A stretch of DNA of 64,000 nucleotides from Salinimicrobium xinjiangense DSM 19287 (GCF_000423585.1 NZ_AUIG01000015.1:28971-92970), one strand, 5' to 3'. Shown: positions 34,526 through 43,570, counted from the first letter of the stretch. Notes: generated by a model not told the origin, from the sequence alone. A program made the numbers and translations.

Positions 34526-36133
34526 ATGAAAAATCGCATAACATTCCGGGGAATTACAATCTTACTTCTAATGGGAATAATGCTAACCTGTACTCCCAAA
34601 CCCTACTTTTTCAGGAATAATTACCAGGATGCCAACAGGCTTCTCCACGAAACACAAAATCTGAATAAAGAATATTTTCTAAAAGCTCATCTTCAGAATG
34701 GAGATGTTTACATCCTTAGGGATACCTGGGAAATAGATACGGTTCAAAATCTAATCCTTGGCACAGGAAGCAGGTTTGATTATAACCGGAATAAGATTTC
34801 TGAAGGATTATTATCTGTAGTTCTCGACAGCGTGGTCATCTTTGAGACTAACAAAATGCTTGAGAAAACGGAATCTAAAAGGATCAGGGCTCTGGCTATT
34901 CTGGCAGGAGTAGATGTAGCAGTGGGTGCGTTATGTCTCACTAATCCTAAAGCCTGTTTCGGTTCCTGTCCTACTTTTTATATCAATGGGGAGGATAATT
35001 TTCATTTTGCTGATGCCGAGGGTTTTTCTAACGCCATTTCTCCTTCGATGGAATACTTCGACATAGATGCCCTGAATAATTCCAGAATTTTCAGCAATAC
35101 CTTTTCGCTTACTATGAAAAATGAGGCTCTGGAATCTCACATGATCAGAAACCTGAAATTATTAGCCTTTCCAAGAAGTAGAGAACAAAGAATATATCAG
35201 TCTCCTCAAAACGAATTTTACCGTTGTGAAAATAATTATCTGCTTGCAGAGGTCAATAGTCCTGAAGGTAATGATCCTTTTCTCCTGAAGTTTCAGGACA
35301 GGAAGGAAAGGTTCAGCCTGGCAGATCCAGATAACCTTAGCAGCAAAGAGGAGATCATTCTCACTTTTGATAAGATTGAAGATCGGCAGGATCTCGGTCT
35401 TCTTATAAATTTTCGGCAAACCCTTATGACCACCTATTTTATTTACAGCGCCATGGGTTATATGGGAGATGAGGTGGGAGATATCTTTGCGACTATGGAA
35501 ACTTCTTCAGCAACAAAGGAGCAACTTGAGAATGGCATTAAGAAAGAACTTGGAGATATTGATATATATGTTTTTGATAAAAGCAACGGCAGCTGGATCC
35601 ACCAGGGAGGATTTTATGAAACCGGTCCAGTAGCTTTTAACCGGCAGATATTGCCTTTAAAGACTACTGCGGAAGCTGCTTCCATAAAGATCAAAATTAT
35701 TCTTAATAAAGGTCTTTGGCGCATCGATGACCTTGCTCTTACAAATATCCGGGAAAAGCTACAACCTAAAGAGATCCTGCCTTGCGAAGTGTTCAATAGA
35801 GATATGCCCGATGCTATTGCTAAAGAAGAAATTAATGCAGATGATCAATATTTGATTTCCATGTCGGGAAGTGAGTATAAATTCCTGTTTGAACTACCTG
35901 CAGCTCATGACGATTACGAACTATTCCTCTATACCAAAGGTTATTACCTGGAATGGATGCGGGAGAGTTGGATCAAAGACAAAGACCTGCTCAAACTGAG
36001 ACAGATGATCGTGAACCCTAAAAAGTATTTAAGGCTTGAAGCTGAATCCTATAAAGAATATGAACAAACAATGGAGGAACAGTTCTGGGATTCCAAAATT
36101 GACACAAAAAACTTTTCATATTATGGCACGTAA
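34526..36133 (+). CDS. Uncharacterised lipoprotein (535 aa)
   Basis: No family recognised. The N-terminus is a type II signal with Cys22 (MGIMLTCTPKP). Residues about 45-100 (HLQNGDVYILRDTWEIDTVQ) look like a small beta-barrel similar to that in the downstream lipoprotein. A hydrophobic segment (ALAILAGVDVAVGALCLTNP) precedes a Cys-containing turn (KACFGSCPTFYING) with four Cys close together. The remaining 370 residues are mixed alpha/beta. The 3' end overlaps the next lipoprotein gene by 11 nt, so they are co-translated and probably act together at the envelope. Confidence 0.7.
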   Translation: MKNRITFRGITILLLMGIMLTCTPKPYFFRNNYQDANRLLHETQNLNKEYFLKAHLQNGDVYILRDTWEIDTVQNLILGTGSRFDYNRNKISEGLLSVVLDSVVIFETNKMLEKTESKRIRALAILAGVDVAVGALCLTNPKACFGSCPTFYINGEDNFHFADAEGFSNAISPSMEYFDIDALNNSRIFSNTFSLTMKNEALESHMIRNLKLLAFPRSREQRIYQSPQNEFYRCENNYLLAEVNSPEGNDPFLLKFQDRKERFSLADPDNLSSKEEIILTFDKIEDRQDLGLLINFRQTLMTTYFIYSAMGYMGDEVGDIFATMETSSATKEQLENGIKKELGDIDIYVFDKSNGSWIHQGGFYETGPVAFNRQILPLKTTAEAASIKIKIILNKGLWRIDDLALTNIREKLQPKEILPCEVFNRDMPDAIAKEEINADDQYLISMSGSEYKFLFELPAAHDDYELFLYTKGYYLEWMRESWIKDKDLLKLRQMIVNPKKYLRLEAESYKEYEQTMEEQFWDSKIDTKNFSYYGT

Positions 36134-36623
36134 TATCATTATACTTGGAATTCTCATTGCACTATGCAGTCCGGGTTGTAAGGCTCCCGCATACTTACCC
36201 GATGCAGAGGAAATAGGGATACATGAATTTGGTTCTTTTGTCATCATAGATCTTACAGAAGGCAGTGATATTGAAGGGGAATTAATAGCCGTTGACGACA
36301 CGGCATTGATTGTCCTCTCAAAGGAGGATGAAAACAGGATTCAATCCGTTCCAATTGCCCGAATAAAAGGATTTAAGCTAATGTATGCGCAGCCTAAAAA
36401 CTATGGCTGGACAATTCCTGTTTCAGCTTTGGCGACTTTATCTCATGGTTTCCTGTTGGTATTTACAGCACCTGTTAATATTATAGTGACCTCTGGGGTT
36501 ACGGCCCGGGGTGCTAATGCTTTCACCTATAATGATGGGGATATAACTATGGAAGAGATTAAAATGTTTGCGAGGTTTCCACAGGGCTTGCCTCCTGATA
36601 TTGAAGTAGCGAATCTTAAATAA
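36123..36623 (+). CDS. Uncharacterised lipoprotein (166 aa), coupled to the 535-aa lipoprotein
   Basis: ATG 36123 begins a lipoprotein signal (MARNIIILGILIALCSPGC, Cys19); the longer frame from 36036 lies inside the upstream gene. The domain GSFVIIDLTEGSDIEGELIA, followed by VPIARIKGFKL, looks like a small Sm/SH3-like barrel used in proteins that report on an internal constant. A hydrophobic Gly/Ala-rich segment (WTIPVSALATLSHGFLLVF) follows. The family is unknown. Overlap with the previous gene indicates an operon. Confidence 0.7.
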   Translation: MARNIIILGILIALCSPGCKAPAYLPDAEEIGIHEFGSFVIIDLTEGSDIEGELIAVDDTALIVLSKEDENRIQSVPIARIKGFKLMYAQPKNYGWTIPVSALATLSHGFLLVFTAPVNIIVTSGVTARGANAFTYNDGDITMEEIKMFARFPQGLPPDIEVANLK

Positions 36624-36630
36624 AAATACT

Positions 36631-36788
36631 CTGTTTCCCGTTTTCCGTTCCCTGTTTCCCGTTTGTCCGTTTTCCGTTTGTCCGTTTTCCGTTTCCCGAT
36701 TGTCGATTCCCGATTGTCGTTTCTCGAACGAGTTACCGACTCTCGAATTATCGAAATTAACCAATCCCCAATTCACCAATTAACCAAT
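36631..36788 (+). repeat. Heptamer-lattice array (CCGTTTT to CCAATTA gradient)
   Basis: About 158 nt divide into 7-bp words with a few 8-bp steps. Word types change along the array: CTGTTTC, CCGTTTT and CCGTTTG first, then CCGATTG and TCGATTC, then CGAAATT, and finally CCCAATT and AACCAATC. Neighbouring words are more alike than distant ones. The C-rich strand is on top. It fills most of the space between the lipoprotein operon and the exonuclease gene. Confidence 0.75.
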
Positions 36789-36882
36789 GGCATGCATTTT
36801 AATCGGATTTTTTCCATTCTTGTGGATTATTTCCTACATTTTTTAAAAATTAATAGCTATTTTTACCCTTTTTGAAACCTTC

Positions 36883-38358
36883 ATGAAAGACCAGTTATTT
36901 GCAGTTATAGATGTTGAGACCACCGGAGGAGGAATAAATGGTAACCGTCTTACCGAGATATGTATCGTATTGCTTAGGGGCTTAAAGGTCGTTGACAAAT
37001 TCACCAGTCTTATCAATCCGGAGAAGGAAATTCCGCGGCAGATCACTGCTCTAACGGGTATCGATAACAACATGGTAGCCGATGCCCCAAAATTTCATGA
37101 AGTAGCCAAAAAGGTGGAGGAGCTCACCAGGGATGCCATTTTTGTGGCACATAATGTGAACTTTGACTATAATGTGCTGCGGAATGAATTCAGCGAACTT
37201 GGATTCGAATATACCCGTAGAAAACTCTGTACTGTCCGCCTTTCCAGAAAACTTATTCCCGGCTTGTTTTCCTACAGCCTGGGAAGGTTGTGTGATTCCA
37301 TCAATATTCCCATTTCCAACCGTCACCGGGCCGAAGGGGATACCGATGCGACTGTGATTTTATTTCAACGCCTGCTGTCGCTGGATGAAGATTATAAAGT
37401 AATCAATTCTTTCCTGCACGTGCGATCGAGGCAGGCAACTTTACCACCACATATTGATGCCGATGAGATCCACAGGCTGCCAGAAAGTGCGGGGATCTAT
37501 TTGTTCAAAGACAGGCAGCATAAAGTGATCTATGCGGGAAAGGCCATAAATATTAAGAAGCGCGTAGTTTCACACTTTTACGACCGCATGAGCAAGGAAT
37601 ATCAATTAGGTCAGGAAACTTTTTCCATAGATCACGAAACCACCGGTAGTGAGCTTGTAGCATTACTTCTTGAGGCAGAATGCATCAGGAAATATTATCC
37701 CAGGTTCAACAGGGCACAAAAAAGGCCGGGCCCGGTGTATCAGATCGTGAGTTATACTAATCAGCTGGGTGTTTTGCAGCTTGTTCTGGAAAGAACAACA
37801 AAGCGAAGGGAATCTATAGGCACTTTTTACAGCAGGGCACTGGCGCAGGAGAAGCTGGAATATCTGTGCAGGGAATTCAATCTCTGTCCAAAATACTGCA
37901 GCCTCCAGAGTAATGTTGAGGAATGTTCTCATTACAGTATTGTGAGTTGTGAAGGTATCTGTTCCGGTAAAGAGGAGGTAGTAAACTATAACCGGAAGGT
38001 AGAAACGGCCATTGCTTCGCTTACAGAAGAATCCTCCACTTTTGTGATCAGGGAAAAGGGCAGGCACTTTGAGGAAGAGGCTTTTGTACTGGTAAAGGAG
38101 GGGCAATACCAGGGCTTCGGATTCATTAATACTGATGCGCAGGTAAGCAGATTTGAAGATTACGAGCCTTTTTTAAAGCGGCAAACAGCTACTTACCATA
38201 CTCATAAAATCCTCAGTAATTACCTGCGGAAGCAGGGCGCACCTAAAGTGATTTTCTTTGAAAATTCAGATGACATTCAAATGACACGGCCGGTAGACAG
38301 AACGAGTAAGAATGCAGCAATAATGGCGAGTCACAGGACGTTGTCTTTGTTCAGCTAA
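36883..38358 (+). CDS. DnaQ-type 3'-5' exonuclease fused to GIY-YIG (UvrC N-terminal-like) nuclease
   Basis: This is a 491-aa two-domain protein. Residues about 5-170 are a DEDDh exonuclease: Exo I DVETTG (Asp10, Glu12), Exo II HNVNFDYNVLRNEF, Exo III HRAEGDTDAT. Residues about 200-285 are a GIY-YIG domain: GIY at 204-206, YAG at 217-219, Arg227, and the catalytic Glu region in ALLLEAECIRKYYP. A Cys-containing region follows (CPKYCSLQ, CSHYSIVSCEGICSG) with several paired Cys that could bind metal. This exonuclease/UvrC-like fusion is known from other bacteria and annotated as DNA polymerase III epsilon; a DNA repair role is likely. Confidence 0.92.
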   Translation: MKDQLFAVIDVETTGGGINGNRLTEICIVLLRGLKVVDKFTSLINPEKEIPRQITALTGIDNNMVADAPKFHEVAKKVEELTRDAIFVAHNVNFDYNVLRNEFSELGFEYTRRKLCTVRLSRKLIPGLFSYSLGRLCDSINIPISNRHRAEGDTDATVILFQRLLSLDEDYKVINSFLHVRSRQATLPPHIDADEIHRLPESAGIYLFKDRQHKVIYAGKAINIKKRVVSHFYDRMSKEYQLGQETFSIDHETTGSELVALLLEAECIRKYYPRFNRAQKRPGPVYQIVSYTNQLGVLQLVLERTTKRRESIGTFYSRALAQEKLEYLCREFNLCPKYCSLQSNVEECSHYSIVSCEGICSGKEEVVNYNRKVETAIASLTEESSTFVIREKGRHFEEEAFVLVKEGQYQGFGFINTDAQVSRFEDYEPFLKRQTATYHTHKILSNYLRKQGAPKVIFFENSDDIQMTRPVDRTSKNAAIMASHRTLSLFS

Positions 38359-38370
38359 TCCGGAGTAATT

Positions 38371-38500
38371 CCAAGCACAAGCACCAAATTTTTACCCACC
38401 GAAGCTTTCAGCAGAGGTGGGCCAAGCACCAAATTCCAAGCACCAAATTCCAAGCACCAAATTCCAAGCACCAAATTCCAAGCACCAAATTCCAATTTCT
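38371..38500 (+). repeat. CCAAGCA/CCAAATT heptamer array with embedded hairpin unit
   Basis: The 14-bp unit CCAAGCACCAAATT, itself two related 7-bp words, is repeated about six times. A 31-bp hairpin unit (arms CCCACC 38395-38400 and GGTGGG 38416-38421) is inserted exactly at a word boundary near the left end. The array begins just after the exonuclease stop. C-rich strand on top. Confidence 0.85.
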
Positions 38501-38572
38501 GTTAAATTTTTATTGTTCATGAAACTCTTTAATAATATTTCACTAATTATTTTTGATTAAAGATTCCCGAAT

Positions 38573-38643
38573 CACTAATTAACCAATCCCCAATTAACTA
38601 ATCACCAAATTCCAAGCACCAAATTCCAAGCACCAAACCAATT
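38573..38643 (+). repeat. Second heptamer array of the same spacer
   Basis: After about 70 nt of AT-rich sequence the words resume (CCGAATCA, CTAATTA, CCCAATT, then CCAAATT and CCAAGCA), ending at 38643, directly before the AACTTTCTTCGTG module. No coding frame lies in the spacer 38359-38802. Confidence 0.7.
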
Positions 38644-38649
38644 TGCGAC

Positions 38650-38702
38650 AACTTTCTTCGTGTTCTTATTTTTTGCTCTTCGTGGACTTCGTGTGAAACA
38701 TC
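38650..38702 (+). repeat. AACTTTCTTCGTG...GTGAAACA module, copy 1
   Basis: About 53 nt starting AACTTTCTTCGTG, passing a T-run and GCT-TTCG words, and ending GTGTGAAACA. A closely similar copy is at 39731-39783. Both follow a heptamer array directly, in the same orientation. Confidence 0.7.
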
Positions 38703-38802
38703 AGGAACTTATTTACAGTCCTGGATCTTAAATCCTGTTCTTTTAGTTTCCGAAAACACTCAATTTTTCACTATTTTTAGGAAGTAGTCCCGACTTACAG
38801 GC

Positions 38803-39552
38803 ATGAGTAAATTTGCACCATTTTTATTCCTTTTTTTCTTTTTTCAATCCAAAGGACAATCCGTTGAACAGGAAAAGCAGTTCGAGGTACTGGTTGTAAC
38901 TGATGACAGAAAATTCAACCGAGAAGCTTTTTATAGTATGTTAGATAATTTGGAAAACATACAATGGACAGAAATCTCTCAATCTGAAGTCGTTGAACTA
39001 TTCAGTTCAGACAGCCTTAGGCATTATGATGCGCTTTTATTCTATGATATGCCCGAAGAGGTGGTCCTGACAGATGAGCAAAAACAGAACATAACGAAGT
39101 TCTTTCAGGAAGGGGCTCCTGCAGTTTTTCTTCATCATTCGTTGTTATCCTACAGGGAATGGGATGAATTCCGGAATATTATTGGGGGAAGGTATTATAA
39201 CAAAACTCCTTTTATCACTGCCACAGGCGACACTATCCAGTCAGTTTACCGGCATGATGTGCAATATGAAGTTGTGGTGGCGCATAAGGAGCATGCTGTC
39301 ACCAGGGGAGTAGAAGATTTTATAATCTTTGATGAAACTTATAAGGATTACGTGGTGAATGATGATGTAGAAATCTTATTGACTACAGCCCATCCCTCTA
39401 GTGGGAATATTCTTGGTTGGGTTAATAAATACGGCAATTCCCAAATCGTTTACCTGCTTAATGGTCATAGTGAAAGTGCTTATAACAATCCGAGTTACCG
39501 GCAGTTGCTGTATAATGCTTTACATTTTGTAGCATCAGTTAAGACCAGGTAA
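38803..39552 (+). CDS. ThuA-like domain exported protein
   Basis: This is a 249-aa protein with a signal peptide (MSKFAPFLFLFFFFQSKGQ). The mature part has the class-I glutamine-amidotransferase-like ThuA fold: strand VLVVTDDRKFNREAF, HYDALLFYDMP, KFFQEGAPAVFLHHSL, and the C-terminal QIVYLLNGHSESAYNNPSYRQLL. ThuA proteins are linked with sugar or trehalose use, with enzymatic role unsettled. The catalytic Cys of true amidotransferases is absent (LHH at the elbow), as usual in ThuA. It is flanked on both sides by repeat arrays and stands alone. Confidence 0.85.
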   Translation: MSKFAPFLFLFFFFQSKGQSVEQEKQFEVLVVTDDRKFNREAFYSMLDNLENIQWTEISQSEVVELFSSDSLRHYDALLFYDMPEEVVLTDEQKQNITKFFQEGAPAVFLHHSLLSYREWDEFRNIIGGRYYNKTPFITATGDTIQSVYRHDVQYEVVVAHKEHAVTRGVEDFIIFDETYKDYVVNDDVEILLTTAHPSSGNILGWVNKYGNSQIVYLLNGHSESAYNNPSYRQLLYNALHFVASVKTR

Positions 39553-39559
39553 AATCGAC

Positions 39560-39790
39560 AAAGAGTAAACAGTGCGCAGTAGTTAGTAGGCAGTGAAATT
39601 AAAGTTAGATTTACGAAGTTAGAAGTACGAAGTTCAGTTAATGTACTAGTACTGAATTAACCAATTAACGATTGGAGATTCCCCAATTAACTATTCACCA
39701 AATTCCAGGCACCAAAAACCAATTTCCAAAAACTTTCTTCGTGCTCTTGTTTTTTTGCTTTTCGCGAGCTTAGCGTGAAACACAGGGAGC
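39560..39790 (+). repeat. Ordered repeat module set (GCAGTAGTTAGTAGG, GAAGTTA, CCAATTA, AACTTTCTTCG)
   Basis: In order: a GTTAGTAGGCAG element (about 39575-39595); GAAGTTA/GAAGTAC heptamers (about 39600-39640); CCAATTA and CCAAATT words (39655-39725); then a second copy of the AACTTTCTTCGTG module (39731-39783), followed by a TTGAATCCTGAA segment (39805-39830). The same order recurs, in part, at 50160 and 53937. The spacer 39553-39916 has no coding frame. Confidence 0.7.
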
Positions 39791-39916
39791 TGATATTCAA
39801 TCTTGAAATTTTGAATCCTGAACCTTGAATCAACTTGTCTTAACAATATTTTATACTTCCTGAGACCTTTTTTCCGTCACATTAAAATTAACTTGGGTAT
39901 TCTTTAATACTCATCC

Positions 39917-41056
39917 ATGACAGAATCTCTACAAAAACTTTGGTTCTTAATCTTCCTGGGGAGCAGAGTGCTTTTTTCACCTTTACAGGCTCAGGAGTCC
40001 CCGGAAGTTGATATTGGAGGGGCCTTACGTTTTAACTACAACCTTTCTTCCTGGAAACCCGAACAAAAGAAAAGGGGCGGGGATTTTGGCTATGATATGT
40101 TCAGGATCAATGCGGTTGCTGCATATCAGGGTGTTTATGTCAATGCCGAATTCCGTCATTACTCCGAAGCCTTTGGCGGGGGAATGCTAAAGCAGGGATG
40201 GTTTGGGTATAAATTCGATGAGGTAAGAGAGCTGCAGCTGGGACTCACCCAGGTTCCTTTGGGAATACAGCAGTACAATTCTCACAACTGGTTCTTTAAT
40301 CTCGGCTATTATATGGGGCTGGAGGACGATCATGATATGGGAATAAAATATATGCACCTGGGAGAAAAATGGGAATACCAGGCAGCTTACTTCAAAAATG
40401 CCGAAGAGCTGAGGTTTGGAGATGCTTCCGCAGTATCCCACAGCAGGTACTCTTATGATGTGGCCGGGAATAATAAAGAGGTGCATCAGGGGAATGTCAA
40501 GCTCCTGTATAAATGGGGAGACAGCCTTCAGTCGCGATTTGGAGCTTCGGCCCAATACGGCGGACTTTACAACATCAACACCAAAAAGAACGGAAATCAT
40601 TATGCTCTCGCTCTTCATTATGAGACAGATTATAAGCTATGGAACCTTAAGACCGAAGCTATGCTCGTTTCCCATAATCCTAAAAATGAGGAAGGAGCTT
40701 CCGAAGAGATCATTACCATGGCAGCCTACGGTGCTCCCTATGAGGTAGCGGCCGATTTTAATCTGTATACCCTGGCTGTCGCACGGAATGTACCGGTGAG
40801 CTGGGGCCCGGTGTCCAATCTGCAGTTTTACAACGATTTTGGATATATGCAGAAGAAGGAAAATTCATTTGAGGATTCATATATGAATGTGACGGGAGTA
40901 TTAGTTACTGCCGGTAATCTTTACACTTATATTGACTATGCCGCCGGGTACAACCATTCCTGGCTGGGGGGCAACTTTGTTGATGATTTTGCAGCAGGAA
41001 ATCCTAATGCGAAGTGGGAGGCGAGATTCAATATAAATTTCGGCTACTATTTCTAA
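39917..41056 (+). CDS. Porin-like outer membrane beta-barrel protein
   Basis: This is a 379-aa protein with a signal peptide cleaving near SPLQAQ. The mature chain alternates polar/aromatic strands (VDIGGALRFNYNLSSW, GVYVNAEFRHYSEAFGGG, WEYQAAYFKNAEELRFG) and ends in FNINFGYYF, with the terminal aromatic typical of barrel proteins. No family name is certain; it resembles Bacteroidota phosphate/sugar-type porins. It is the first gene of an operon with a BCCT transporter (27 nt) and a universal stress protein, suggesting it passes the BCCT substrate across the outer membrane. Confidence 0.8.
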   Translation: MTESLQKLWFLIFLGSRVLFSPLQAQESPEVDIGGALRFNYNLSSWKPEQKKRGGDFGYDMFRINAVAAYQGVYVNAEFRHYSEAFGGGMLKQGWFGYKFDEVRELQLGLTQVPLGIQQYNSHNWFFNLGYYMGLEDDHDMGIKYMHLGEKWEYQAAYFKNAEELRFGDASAVSHSRYSYDVAGNNKEVHQGNVKLLYKWGDSLQSRFGASAQYGGLYNINTKKNGNHYALALHYETDYKLWNLKTEAMLVSHNPKNEEGASEEIITMAAYGAPYEVAADFNLYTLAVARNVPVSWGPVSNLQFYNDFGYMQKKENSFEDSYMNVTGVLVTAGNLYTYIDYAAGYNHSWLGGNFVDDFAAGNPNAKWEARFNINFGYYF

Positions 41057-41083
41057 AAAGCACTAAACGCTAAAAATAATACT

Positions 41084-42706
41084 ATGGCTAAGAAGATCGT
41101 AAGAAGTGATGAGCGAAAATCAATAATGGGCTTAAATGTCAATGGCCCCGTATTTTTCACTTCTACCATCATTATCATATTAAGTATTGCCCTTACGCTG
41201 ATCTTTAAGGAGGAGGCGGAAGGTTACTTTGATGCCATACAGAATTTTGTGGCCAACAACGGCGGCTGGTTCTTTGTACTCTGTGTAAATATCTTCCTGA
41301 TCTTCATGATCTATCTCGCCTTTAGTAAATTCGGCAGCATCAGGATAGGAGGGAAGGATGCAAAACCCGAATTCAAAACCATCTCCTGGTTCGCGATGCT
41401 CTTTAGTGCGGGTATGGGAATAGGCCTACTTTTCTGGAGTATTTCAGAGCCTATGATGCATTTTATGAATCCGCCGCTCACGGAAGGCGGCACGCCGGCG
41501 GCTGCACAGGAAGCTATGAACTTTACCTTTCTGCATTGGGGCTTTCATGCCTGGGGAATCTATGCACTGGTGGGATTGTCTTTAGCCTATTTCACTTATT
41601 CCCACGGTTTACCGCTCACTATTCGTTCTGTGTTTTATCCTGTCCTGGGCGATAAGATCTACGGAAAAAGAGGAGACCTGATAGATATTTTTGCAGTGCT
41701 GGCGACCTTGTTTGGGCTGGCGACTTCATTAGGATTGGGAGTGCAGCAGATAGCAGCAGGTTTAGCACACGTGTTTGGAGTGGACAGCGGCATTGTCACC
41801 CAGGTAAGCCTTATCGCGGGAATTACCGCTATTGCTACTATCTCTGTGGTGCTTGGAGTGGACAAAGGGGTGAAATTCCTGAGTGAATGGAACATGAGGA
41901 TAGCAGTTCTGTTGTTGTTACTTGTAGTGGTTTTAGGACCTACTATTTTCATCTTTCAGGCATTTGTTCAGAATACAGGAAATTACTTGTACAGCTTTTT
42001 AGAGATATCTTCCTGGACCGAGAGCTACACCGGGAATGACTGGCAGAATGCCTGGACAGTATTTTACTGGGGCTGGTGGATCGCCTGGTCTCCGTTTGTG
42101 GGGATGTTTATTGCGCGTATCTCCAAAGGTCGTAGCATCAGGGAATTTATTCTGGGAGTGCTCATCGTACCTTCTCTGATTACCTTTTTCTGGATCACCG
42201 CTTTCGGAAGCACCTCTATTCAGCAGGCATTGACGGGAGATCAGACTATTTTAAATGCAGTTAATGATAATGTAGCGACGGCACTTTTCGTCTTCCTGGA
42301 GGATTATCCTTTTGCGGTGGTATTGAATATCATCGGGGTGATCCTGATAGCCGGCTTTTTTGTCACCTCTTCAGATTCCGGATCTTTGGTTGTAGACAGC
42401 CTCACTTCAGGAGGAAAGATCGATGCCCCTGTTGGGCAGCGGATTTTTTGGGCCCTGGCCGAAGGAGGGATAGCAGCTGTATTGCTTATTGGAGGAGGCT
42501 TACAGGCCCTGCAGACTGCCTCTATAGTAACGGGGCTGCCGTTTGCTTTTATCCTGCTCTTCATGTGTTATTCACTATATATAGGAGTGCGGGATGAATA
42601 TCAAAAAGCAGAAGAGAAGAAAGCGCTGAAGGAAAAGGAGAGCTATGAAGAAGTAATTTCAGACATTATTAAAAAAAGAGGAAGAAATAATTCCGATAAT
42701 CAGTAA
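41084..42706 (+). CDS. BCCT family transporter (betaine/choline/carnitine)
   Basis: This is a 540-aa protein with 12 helices. The signature segments are FSAGMGIGLLFWSISEPMMHF (TM3) and the Trp-rich TM8 WGWWIAWSPFVGMFIARISKG with the downstream IREF. The glycine-rich stretch MGIGLL lacks the GMGIG-to-Asp changes of proton-driven CaiT/BetT types, so Na+ coupling (BetP-like) is likely but not proved. The C-terminal tail is charged and may sense osmotic stress. The operon with a porin and a Usp protein fits osmoprotectant uptake under stress. Confidence 0.93.
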   Translation: MAKKIVRSDERKSIMGLNVNGPVFFTSTIIIILSIALTLIFKEEAEGYFDAIQNFVANNGGWFFVLCVNIFLIFMIYLAFSKFGSIRIGGKDAKPEFKTISWFAMLFSAGMGIGLLFWSISEPMMHFMNPPLTEGGTPAAAQEAMNFTFLHWGFHAWGIYALVGLSLAYFTYSHGLPLTIRSVFYPVLGDKIYGKRGDLIDIFAVLATLFGLATSLGLGVQQIAAGLAHVFGVDSGIVTQVSLIAGITAIATISVVLGVDKGVKFLSEWNMRIAVLLLLLVVVLGPTIFIFQAFVQNTGNYLYSFLEISSWTESYTGNDWQNAWTVFYWGWWIAWSPFVGMFIARISKGRSIREFILGVLIVPSLITFFWITAFGSTSIQQALTGDQTILNAVNDNVATALFVFLEDYPFAVVLNIIGVILIAGFFVTSSDSGSLVVDSLTSGGKIDAPVGQRIFWALAEGGIAAVLLIGGGLQALQTASIVTGLPFAFILLFMCYSLYIGVRDEYQKAEEKKALKEKESYEEVISDIIKKRGRNNSDNQ

Positions 42707-42712
42707 CAGGTT

Positions 42713-43570
42713 ATGAAAAATATTAAGAATATAATGGTGGCGCTGGATCTTTCAGCGATAGATGAAAAATTGATCACCTATGCATCTTTTATTGCTGAAA
42801 GACTGCAGGCAGAGAACGTGTATTTTGTACATAACATCAAGAAATACGAGATCTCCGAACTTTTTGAAGAACATCTTAAGGATGTAAATCTGGATGAGGT
42901 GATAGGAGATGAGCTGAATGAGAAGGTAAAAACCCATTTTAAAGCCTCATCTAACTGGGAAGTACTTATATCTGAAGATCCTTACAGTGAGTCCCTTTTG
43001 AAATATATTGTGGAAAAATACGCGATCAACCTCGCCATTGTCGGTAACAAGAAGCACGAGAAAGGAACCGGCGTTGTAAGCGGCAAATTACTGCGCCTGT
43101 TGCGCTGTGATATCCTCGCAGTGCCTGCGGTAGCAAATGATAAGATTGATGTTATCTGGGCCGGAACTGATTTTTCCCAGGATTCCCGAAAAGTCTTTAC
43201 AGTGACCAAAATGCTGCAGGAGGGAAATAATACTCAATTAAAGGTGGTCCATGTCTATAGTGTTCCAGTGCAATTTTCTCCCTATGTTTCTCCCGAATCT
43301 ATGGGCCCAAAAGTGGAAAAGCATGTTGAGGAAAAATTTGAGAAATACCTGAAGAAGCTTAATTATTCCGAAAGTATTGAGCCACTCATCTTCATGGGAA
43401 GAGAATCGGGAGCCGCGCAAAAGATTATGGCCAATCTCCGGAAATCAGACGTAGACCTGCTGGTGGTAGCAGATAAAGGTGGAAATACTTTTTCACCCTT
43501 TGCAGTTGGTACGGTGACCGAGGAACTGTTTAACGCCAATCTCGCTGTGCCGTTGTGGGTTGTAAAGTAG
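42713..43570 (+). CDS. Tandem universal stress protein (UspA-like)
   Basis: This is a 285-aa cytosolic protein with two Usp folds. Domain 1 (about 1-140) starts KNIMVALDLSAIDEKLITYA and ends VVSGKLLRLLRCDILAVPA; domain 2 (about 145-285) starts IDVIWAGTDFSQDSRKVF and ends GTVTEELFNANLAVPLWVVK. The second domain has a Gly-rich ATP-site-like motif (GNTFSPFAVGTV) where the canonical G-2X-G-9X-G(S/T) pattern lies. It is 6 nt downstream of the BCCT gene. Its TAG stop is immediately followed by the stop of the opposing M50 gene. Confidence 0.92.
   Translation: MKNIKNIMVALDLSAIDEKLITYASFIAERLQAENVYFVHNIKKYEISELFEEHLKDVNLDEVIGDELNEKVKTHFKASSNWEVLISEDPYSESLLKYIVEKYAINLAIVGNKKHEKGTGVVSGKLLRLLRCDILAVPAVANDKIDVIWAGTDFSQDSRKVFTVTKMLQEGNNTQLKVVHVYSVPVQFSPYVSPESMGPKVEKHVEEKFEKYLKKLNYSESIEPLIFMGRESGAAQKIMANLRKSDVDLLVVADKGGNTFSPFAVGTVTEELFNANLAVPLWVVK

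Noticed and set aside
38371..38500. CRISPR-like appearance of the 14-bp CCAAGCACCAAATT tandem repeat
   Set aside because: The repeats are contiguous with no unique spacers, the unit is far too short, and no cas gene is in the window.
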